Shown here piece after piece: positions 34,579 through 40,319 of a stretch of 40,319 nucleotides of DNA. Location: assembly GCA_964568815.1 (NCBI GenBank), contig CAZMRY010000004.1:1-40319 (forward strand), in the 5' to 3' direction. Within the stretch, counting starts at the first letter, position 1; the number at the start of each line of letters is the position of its first letter. This DNA comes from RGIG8700 sp964568815 (GTDB lineage Bacteria; Bacillota; Clostridia; RGIG6154). The notes under the pieces were generated by a model that searched no databases, was not told the DNA's origin, and worked only from the letters and a program-made list of their open reading frames with translations. The position numbers and the translations under genes are program-made.

Positions 34579-35726
34579 AAGATTTAAATGAACTCAGAAT
34601 TCAAATTGATTCTATTGATAAACAGATAGTTGATTTGTTTATCCAAAGAATGGATGTTGCTGAAAATGTAGCTAAATATAAAATAGAAAACAACAAACCT
34701 GTTTTTGATCAGGAGCGTGAAAGACAGCTTCTTAATAAAGTAGAAGACTTAGCAGGTGAAAAATACGGAAATTATGCCAGAAAACTTTATAATACGATGA
34801 TGGAGCTTAGTCGTGCACATCAAAGCAAATTAATAGCAGTTGACAATAATCTTTCCAAAACTGTAAAAAGTGCTTTAGACAATACAACACCTTTGTTCCC
34901 CGAAAAAGCAGTTGTAGCTTGTCAGGGAGTTGAAGGAGCATATTCTCAAAAAGCTTGTGATAAAATTTTCAAGAAACCTGAAATCAACTACTGCAAAACC
35001 TTTGAGAGTGTTTTTAAAGCAGTAGAAGAAGGAACTGCAGATTATGGAATTGTACCCCTTGAAAACAGCACTGCAGGTTCTGTAAATCAGACTTATCTTT
35101 TGATGGCAGACCATAAATTTTCAATCGTAACAAGCACCAAAATACAGATATCCCATTGTCTGCTTGCAAAACCAGGTACAAAGCTCTCTGATATCAAAGA
35201 AATCTTCTCACATCAGCAGGCTATAAGCCAGTGTTCAGATTTTCTTGCTTCTTTAGGACCATCTGTTAAAATAACTGCTTGCGAAAACACGGCAGTTGCA
35301 TCAAAAATGGTTGCTCATTCAGAAAGAAATGATGTAGCTTCCCTTTCCTCTGAGGATTGTGCATCACTTTACAGCTTGGAAATTCTTAATAGCAGTGTAC
35401 AGAATTCAGCAAATAACTATACAAGATTTATTTGTTTTTCTAAAAATATTGAAATCTATCCCGGTGCTGACAAGACCAGTTTATTAATAAGACTTCCACA
35501 TCGCTCCGGTGCACTTTATCAGGTAATATCAATTTTTAATGCCTTAGGACTTAATCTTTTAAAACTTGAAAGCAGAGCTGTACCAGGCAGTGATTTTGAA
35601 TTTATGTTTTATTTTGATGTAAATGTATCAGTATATTCCGATGACTTTATTAATATGCTTGATATTCTTGAAAACACCATAGGAAGAACTAATATAAAAT
35701 ATCTCGGCAGTTACAGAGAAATGTAA
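34575..35726 (+). CDS. pheA: Chorismate mutase-prephenate dehydratase (P-protein)
   Basis: A 383-residue bifunctional enzyme of phenylalanine synthesis. Residues 1-85 are an AroQ-type chorismate mutase (LRIQIDSIDKQIVDLFIQRM, DQERERQLL). Residues about 108-285 are prephenate dehydratase (GVEGAYSQKAC, PLENSTAGSVNQTY, SHQQAISQC, NYTRFICFSK with the TRF motif). Residues about 295-375 are an ACT domain that normally binds phenylalanine, with HRSGALYQVI and LESRAVPG in place of the common ESRP. It overlaps aroC and supplies the only chorismate mutase of the operon, used by both TyrA and PheA branches. Confidence 0.96.
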   Translation: MKDLNELRIQIDSIDKQIVDLFIQRMDVAENVAKYKIENNKPVFDQERERQLLNKVEDLAGEKYGNYARKLYNTMMELSRAHQSKLIAVDNNLSKTVKSALDNTTPLFPEKAVVACQGVEGAYSQKACDKIFKKPEINYCKTFESVFKAVEEGTADYGIVPLENSTAGSVNQTYLLMADHKFSIVTSTKIQISHCLLAKPGTKLSDIKEIFSHQQAISQCSDFLASLGPSVKITACENTAVASKMVAHSERNDVASLSSEDCASLYSLEILNSSVQNSANNYTRFICFSKNIEIYPGADKTSLLIRLPHRSGALYQVISIFNALGLNLLKLESRAVPGSDFEFMFYFDVNVSVYSDDFINMLDILENTIGRTNIKYLGSYREM

Positions 35727-35737
35727 GGAGAAAAAAT

Positions 35738-36970
35738 ATGAACATATATTTAATTGCAGAAAAGCTTTCGCACTCCTTTTCTCCACTCATTCATAGCAAA
35801 TTCGGTCTCTATAACTATGAACTAAAGGAATTAAAACCTGATGAATTAAAAAACTATATAACCTCTAAAAATTTTGATGGGCTTAATGTGACAATTCCTT
35901 ATAAGATAGATGTAATGCCCTATCTTGACAATCTTTCTGATGATGCAAAAATGATTGGCAGTGTAAATACCATTACAAATAGAAATGGCATTCTTACAGG
36001 ATATAATACCGATTTATACGGCTTTTTGTATTTACTTAACAGAAACAACATAGATTTATGTGATAAAAAAGTTCTTATAATAGGTAATGGTGGCGCATCA
36101 AAAACTGTTCAGATTGCTGCAAAAACTTCTAATGCCAAAGAGATTATTGTTGTTGGGAGAAAAGATAATAATCAAGAGTTTCTTTCAGGTCATTATGATT
36201 CTGATATCATTATCAACACATCCCCTGTCGGAATGTATCCAAACACCGGAATTTCACCTATAGATATAAACAACTTTAAAAAATGTATTGCAGCGGTTGA
36301 CTTGATTTACAATCCCTCTAAAACACAATTTCTACTGGATGCTTCAAAGATGGGAATTAAATCAGTAAATGGTCTGTTAATGCTTGTTGCTCAGGCGAAG
36401 CGTGCTTGTGAGATTTTCACAGATCAAACTATGCCCGATTACATAATAGATAAAATTACAACAGAATTAGAACTTAGTACAAAGAATATTGTTTTAATAG
36501 GTATGCCCGGAAGTGGCAAAACAACAATTGGAAAAATATTAGCTAAAACTCTTGACAGACCATTTATTGATACTGATGACGAAATTGAAAAAACAGGTGT
36601 AAACATCTCAGATATGATCACAAATCAAGGCGAACTCGTCTTCAGACAAACTGAACATAGTGTTGCCGCATCGGTATTAAACAGAAGCGGCACAGTTATA
36701 TCAACAGGCGGTGGAATAGTAACTTATGAACCCAATATTGATTTACTGACACAAAACAGCATTATATTCTTTATAAACAGAAATATAGAATTACTTGCAA
36801 CAAATGGAAGACCACTCTCAAAAGGTGGAATTGAAAAACTTATAGAACTTTATAACCAAAGAATAGATAAATATAAATCCGTCTGCGATTATGAAGTTAC
36901 TAATGATTTATTACCTGCGGATACTGCAAATAAAATTCTTGATATTCTAAGAAATGAGGAAAACAAATGA
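35738..36970 (+). CDS. aroE: Fused shikimate dehydrogenase-shikimate kinase
   Basis: A 410-residue fusion of two consecutive-pathway enzymes. Residues 1-240 are shikimate dehydrogenase: SHSFSPLIHSKF, LNVTIPYK (catalytic lysine), GSVNTI, GYNTD (catalytic aspartate), GNGGASKTVQ for NADP, and NTSPVGMYP. Residues about 247-410 are shikimate kinase (aroK): P-loop GMPGSGKTT, FIDTDDEIE, STGGGIV and GRPLSKG. The frame runs through without a gap or internal stop. Product of the first domain is the substrate of the second. It follows pheA after an AAGGAG site and overlaps aroQ by 4 bases. Confidence 0.96.
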   Translation: MNIYLIAEKLSHSFSPLIHSKFGLYNYELKELKPDELKNYITSKNFDGLNVTIPYKIDVMPYLDNLSDDAKMIGSVNTITNRNGILTGYNTDLYGFLYLLNRNNIDLCDKKVLIIGNGGASKTVQIAAKTSNAKEIIVVGRKDNNQEFLSGHYDSDIIINTSPVGMYPNTGISPIDINNFKKCIAAVDLIYNPSKTQFLLDASKMGIKSVNGLLMLVAQAKRACEIFTDQTMPDYIIDKITTELELSTKNIVLIGMPGSGKTTIGKILAKTLDRPFIDTDDEIEKTGVNISDMITNQGELVFRQTEHSVAASVLNRSGTVISTGGGIVTYEPNIDLLTQNSIIFFINRNIELLATNGRPLSKGGIEKLIELYNQRIDKYKSVCDYEVTNDLLPADTANKILDILRNEENK

Positions 36971-37398
36971 AAATATTAGTAATTAACGGTCCAAATTTGA
37001 ATATGCTTGGCTTTCGTGAGCCTGATATATACGGAAAAAACACATATTCTGACTTAATGGAGTTAATAAGTAACTATGCCAAAGAAAAAAATATAACTGT
37101 TGAATTTTATCAATCAAATCATGAAGGAGATATAGTTGATAAAATCCAGAAAGCATATAACAACTTTGACGGAATTGTAATCAATCCTGCAGCTTATACG
37201 CATACAAGCGTAGCTATTTTAGATGCACTTAAAGCCGTTGCACTTCCTACAGTTGAAGTTCACATCTCTGATATTAATGAACGCGAGGAATTCAGAAAAT
37301 TCTCTTATGTATCTTTATATGCACAGAAAACTATTTGTGGTCTTGGTTTTGACGGATACTTGAGAGCAATAGATTGTTTAACAGAAAAAGCACTCTGA
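36967..37398 (+). CDS. aroQ: Type II 3-dehydroquinate dehydratase
   Basis: A 143-residue type II dehydroquinase that dehydrates 3-dehydroquinate to 3-dehydroshikimate. It has INGPNLNMLGFREPDIYG, the catalytic tyrosine in that segment, FYQSNHEGDIVDKI, NPAAYTHTSVAI, VEVHISDINEREEFR and the C-terminal GLGFDGYLRA. Last gene of the operon; it overlaps aroE-aroK (ATGA) and ends at a strong terminator. Confidence 0.97.
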   Translation: MKILVINGPNLNMLGFREPDIYGKNTYSDLMELISNYAKEKNITVEFYQSNHEGDIVDKIQKAYNNFDGIVINPAAYTHTSVAILDALKAVALPTVEVHISDINEREEFRKFSYVSLYAQKTICGLGFDGYLRAIDCLTEKAL

Positions 37399-37413
37399 TT
37401 GAGAGTGCTTTTT
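37385..37413. terminator. Bidirectional terminator of aro operon
   Basis: AAAAAGCACTCT (37385-37396) pairs perfectly with AGAGTGCTTTTT (37402-37413), 5-base loop. T-runs on both strands serve the converging aroQ and acyl-CoA synthetase genes. Confidence 0.92.
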
Positions 37414-37415
37414 GA

Positions 37416-39002
37416 TTAGTGTCTTTTAATTTTACCTGTGGTTGTTTTATCCATTTCAACATCTGTAAGTTCAAAACTGCGGATTTGCTTATAGCTTACA
37501 AGCTTTTCATTTACAGCCTTAATATGTTCTTCAGCTACAGGATACACAGCGTCTTCATTTTCATATAACTCTTTATCATATACAATTTTTGCACACAATG
37601 AGTCTTTGCCGCTTTCACCTTTATTAAACACTATGCATTCTTTTACAAATGGTGCATTACCGATTAATGCTTCAATTTCTTCAGGGAATACATTTTTTCC
37701 GTTATTAAGAACAATAACATTCTTCTTTCTTCCTGTTATAAATATATACCCATTTTCATCTATATAGCCCATATCACCTGTGTGGAACCATCCATCTGTA
37801 AGAACTTTAGCTGTATTTTCTTCATCTTTATAGTATCCAAGCATAACATTATCGCCTTTTGTTATAATCTCACCAATTCCCTTTTCATCAGGGTTGTCGA
37901 TTTTAACCTCATTTCCTGGTAATGGAAAACCAACTGAACCGTAATTAATATGATCCTGATTTTCAGCAGAAACTACAGGTGCTGTTTCTGATAAGCCATA
38001 CCCCTGAATTAATGTAATACCGATATCATTGTACCATTTAGCTACTTCAGGGTTTAATGGTGCGGCACCGCTTATAATGAGTCTTAATCCGCCACCAAGA
38101 TTTCCAATTATCTCCTTGAATAACTTTCTACGGACATCTATTTTAACTTTTCTTAATGTATTAGATGCTTTAATTCCAAACTCAATAGTTTTGGTTTTGT
38201 TTTTCTTTTCTACTTCCTTCATAATTGTACTGTAAATTGTTTCGATAATTAAAGGTACACCTACAAGAATAGTAACACCATATTCATTTAGGCATTTAGC
38301 AATTCTTAAACCTTCGCAGAACACATTACAAATACCAACCGCAATAAATAAAACAACCTGTGTCATACCAAAAGCATGGTGAAGCGGAAGTATTGCCATA
38401 TTTATGTCGTCTCTTCTGAATTTAACCCATTCATCTAATGCAGAGACATTGGAACAAATATTTTTATGTGAAAGCATTACAGCCTTTGATTTTGATGTTG
38501 TTCCTGATGTGAAAATAAGTATACTCATTTTTTCGCTGTCTATTACAATGTTATCATACTCTTCATTTGATATCTTCGCACCTTCAGTTAAACACTCATC
38601 AAATTCTGGTTCATCAACACAGATTTTTTTAATGTCTACTTCAATTTTTTCTGTAAAAGGAGTTGTGTGGAATATAATGTCCGCTTCTGCTCTCCTTAAC
38701 TGATCGTTTAATTCATCCTGGAGAAGACCTCTGTCAAGCGGTACGATAACAGCACCAACAGATAAAGCTGCAAGGTAAACAAGCATCCATTTGTAGCTGT
38801 TCTTTCCAACAACTGCAATTCTTTTATCTTTATAACCCTGTGCTATTAAATACTTACCCATACTTTCAACTTCTGTTTTTAATCTGGTAAAAGTAATATC
38901 ATCATATGTTTTATCCTTTAATTTTACTTTAAAAGCATTACTATCTGTATAATTTTCTGCAGCATAATTGACTATTTCTCTGATGTTTGCAAATTTCTTC
39001 AT
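37416..39002 (-). CDS. AMP-forming acyl-CoA synthetase
   Basis: A 528-residue adenylate-forming enzyme that activates a carboxylic acid, probably a fatty acid, through an acyl-AMP intermediate. It has the P-loop-like LIFTSGTTSKSKAVMLSH (about residues 185-202), GYGLSETAPV, DGWFHTGDMGYIDENGY, ITGRKKNVI and the C-terminal catalytic lysine in TTGKIKRH. The ATG at 39002 has a perfect AAGGAGG site; 8 further codons are open upstream. It is a single-gene unit, divergent from the DUF1836 gene. Substrate length cannot be told; a shorter or aryl acid is possible. Confidence 0.9.
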   Translation of the reverse strand: MKKFANIREIVNYAAENYTDSNAFKVKLKDKTYDDITFTRLKTEVESMGKYLIAQGYKDKRIAVVGKNSYKWMLVYLAALSVGAVIVPLDRGLLQDELNDQLRRAEADIIFHTTPFTEKIEVDIKKICVDEPEFDECLTEGAKISNEEYDNIVIDSEKMSILIFTSGTTSKSKAVMLSHKNICSNVSALDEWVKFRRDDINMAILPLHHAFGMTQVVLFIAVGICNVFCEGLRIAKCLNEYGVTILVGVPLIIETIYSTIMKEVEKKNKTKTIEFGIKASNTLRKVKIDVRRKLFKEIIGNLGGGLRLIISGAAPLNPEVAKWYNDIGITLIQGYGLSETAPVVSAENQDHINYGSVGFPLPGNEVKIDNPDEKGIGEIITKGDNVMLGYYKDEENTAKVLTDGWFHTGDMGYIDENGYIFITGRKKNVIVLNNGKNVFPEEIEALIGNAPFVKECIVFNKGESGKDSLCAKIVYDKELYENEDAVYPVAEEHIKAVNEKLVSYKQIRSFELTDVEMDKTTTGKIKRH

Positions 39003-39050
39003 TATATTTCCTCCTTGATTTTGCAATTATATCATCTAGTATTTAATACT

Positions 39051-39079
39051 ATATTATCATGATTGTAGAATTATGTCAA
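39051..39079 (-). promoter_or_regulatory. Promoter of acyl-CoA synthetase gene
   Basis: Minus strand TTGACA (39074-39079), 17-base spacer, TAATAT (39051-39056). A second candidate extended -10 (TGATATAAT) lies closer to the gene. Confidence 0.65.
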
Positions 39080-39085
39080 GTAATA

Positions 39086-39114
39086 TTGACATTTCTCTTT
39101 ATTAAAGTTATAAT
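39086..39114 (+). promoter_or_regulatory. Consensus promoter of DUF1836 gene
   Basis: TTGACA (39086-39091), 17-base spacer, TATAAT (39109-39114): a full consensus. It stands back to back with the minus-strand -35 at 39074-39079, so the two form the palindrome TGTCAA-N6-TTGACA. Confidence 0.9.
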
Positions 39115-39130
39115 TATTACAGGTGATTAT

Positions 39131-39697
39131 ATGTATATAGATAAAATAACTTTAAAAGATTCAATTACTCAGTGGGATAACAAAATCAGAACTTATTCCC
39201 TTCCGGAATGGGAGCAGCTCCCTTCAATAGAATTATATATGGATCAGGTTCTTTCGCTTCTTGAACAGTATCTCTCTATATATTATGAGATGAATGATAA
39301 CCAAAAATTCATTACTGCTTCAATGATAAATAACTATGTTAAGCTTAATATCATACCCGCTCCAAGCAAAAAGAAATATTCAAGAGAACATCTTGCATAT
39401 CTTCTTATTGTTTGTACATTAAAACAAACACTTGATATGGCAACAATCAAAAAAATTCTACCTGGCAATAATTCTAACGAGAATATCAAAGATATATATA
39501 CATCATTTGTAAAAAACCAAAAAAAATCTTATGCTTATCTTACCGAAAATGTAAATAAAGTTGCAACACCTATTTTAGAACTAGAGGGTGACAATCTGGA
39601 AAGAATGAACGATATTATTCTTCAGGTTGCGTCATCGGCTAATGCATTTAAAATTTTAACCGAAAGAATAACAAAACTTGCAAATGAGGAAAATTAA
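39131..39697 (+). CDS. DUF1836 putative DNA-binding protein
   Basis: A 188-residue protein resembling DUF1836, a Firmicutes family with a MerR-like helix-turn-helix. The N-terminal part has YSLPEWEQLPSIELYMDQV, followed by ITASMINNYVKLNIIPAP and KYSREHLAYLLIVCTLKQ, the expected winged-helix segment. The C-terminal third is helical and unassigned. The ATG at 39131 has an AGGTGA site; 24 further upstream codons are open but would cross the -10 box. It overlaps the next gene (TAATG). It may regulate its own divergent promoter region, which is inference. Confidence 0.85.
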   Translation: MYIDKITLKDSITQWDNKIRTYSLPEWEQLPSIELYMDQVLSLLEQYLSIYYEMNDNQKFITASMINNYVKLNIIPAPSKKKYSREHLAYLLIVCTLKQTLDMATIKKILPGNNSNENIKDIYTSFVKNQKKSYAYLTENVNKVATPILELEGDNLERMNDIILQVASSANAFKILTERITKLANEEN

Positions 39698-40319
39698 TGG
39701 ATATTTACTTGATAAGACATGGTGAAAGCCTTGGTAATAAAACAAAAACATATTTAGGCCACACAGACCTGGATTTATCTGAAAAAGGATATATGCAGGC
39801 AGAATGCGCATCGAAATATATACTTGAAAAAATTAAAATCGACAAAATATACTCAAGCGACTTATTAAGAGCATACAACACTGTTTTACCTGTTGCCAAC
39901 GCTCTAAATTTGAACATAATAACAGATAAAAAGTTGAGAGAAATAAACGCAGGTCTTTGGGAAAATCAAAAATATGATTACCTTATGGAAAAGTATAAAG
40001 ATACATATAATTTGTGGCTTACAGATATCGGTAATGCAAAATGCGATGGCGGAGAATCTGTTACAGATCTTCAGGAAAGATTTATGTCTAAACTTAAGGA
40101 AATAGCAGAAAACAATAAAGATAAAACCGTATTAATTGGTACACATGCAACACCAATAAGAATAACCAACTGCACAGTTTCAGGCTTACCGCTTTCCGAA
40201 ATGCACAATATTCCTTGGGCGTTAAATGCATCTTTAACACATTTAAAATATACGGACGGTAAATTTAAACTAATCGAATACGGAAACTCATCATATCTTG
40301 GTGAACTTGAAAATTTCCC
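39697..40319 (+). CDS. Histidine phosphatase family protein (3' end beyond window)
   Basis: An open frame of at least 207 codons without a stop before the window edge. It starts MDIYLIRHGESLGN, the RHG signature of the histidine phosphatase (phosphoglycerate-mutase-like) superfamily. KIYSSDLLRAYNT (second arginine), REINAGLW (glutamate and tryptophan), CDGGESV and the second catalytic histidine in IGTHATPIR follow. Members include alpha-ribazole phosphatase (CobC) and small phosphatases; substrate cannot be assigned. It is coupled to the DUF1836 gene by a TAATG overlap. The known part is already close to the usual family length of about 200 residues. Confidence 0.9.
   Translation, partial: MDIYLIRHGESLGNKTKTYLGHTDLDLSEKGYMQAECASKYILEKIKIDKIYSSDLLRAYNTVLPVANALNLNIITDKKLREINAGLWENQKYDYLMEKYKDTYNLWLTDIGNAKCDGGESVTDLQERFMSKLKEIAENNKDKTVLIGTHATPIRITNCTVSGLPLSEMHNIPWALNASLTHLKYTDGKFKLIEYGNSSYLGELENF

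Noticed and set aside
1..40319. CRISPR arrays, insertion sequences or prophage
   Set aside because: No regularly spaced repeats, transposase motifs or phage genes were seen in any frame.

Overview
The window looks like a chromosomal segment of an AT-rich, anaerobic, probably spore-forming member of the Clostridia. Four things point there: a multi-subunit electron-transferring [FeFe]-hydrogenase operon, an IspH-S1 ribosomal protein fusion, a SpoVT-type sporulation regulator, and strong AGGAGG ribosome binding sites with TTGACA/TATAAT promoters. I see no insertion sequences, prophage genes or CRISPR arrays. Coding density is high and no stretch longer than about 230 bases lacks an assigned gene or leader.

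Layout. Positions 1-3751 (minus strand) hold tRNA-Arg(ACG) with its own promoter and terminator, a DUF5693-like membrane protein and the lipid II flippase murJ. Positions 3791-6594 (plus) hold a secreted phosphodiester glycosidase. Positions 6639-15175 (minus) hold rpmE and a ten-gene hydrogenase operon, transcribed in the order hydC, DRTGG protein, ATPase, HydS-like sensory hydrogenase, DRTGG protein, PHP protein, ATPase, thioredoxin-like ferredoxin, hydB, hydA. Positions 15270-28146 (minus) are housekeeping: rluB, rpiR-type regulator, baiN-type flavoprotein, cmk, plsC, ispH-rpsA fusion; then lon, engB; then a membrane protein, hisS and tyrS; with spoVT upstream of them all under its own control. 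Positions 28234-29104 (plus) hold an amidohydrolase.

Positions 29110-37413 (plus) are one operon for phenylalanine and tyrosine synthesis: aroF, tyrA, aroB, aroA, aroC, pheA (chorismate mutase-prephenate dehydratase), aroE-aroK fusion, aroQ. It covers every step from DAHP to prephenate and both branches after it, but has no tryptophan genes. The window ends with an acyl-CoA synthetase (minus), and a divergent pair encoding a DUF1836 protein and a histidine phosphatase cut by the window edge.

The most interesting signal is in the 225-base gap before aroF. A near-consensus promoter and a strong ribosome binding site precede a 27-codon open frame with seven consecutive Tyr/Phe codons (YFYYFYF). 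This overlaps a set of mutually exclusive RNA hairpins ending in an intrinsic terminator. It has the full architecture of ribosome-mediated transcription attenuation, sensing Tyr-tRNA and Phe-tRNA, in a lineage where T-box riboswitches would normally be expected. A second candidate RNA element, a GC-rich possible pseudoknot, lies just before the hydS-like gene in the hydrogenase operon.
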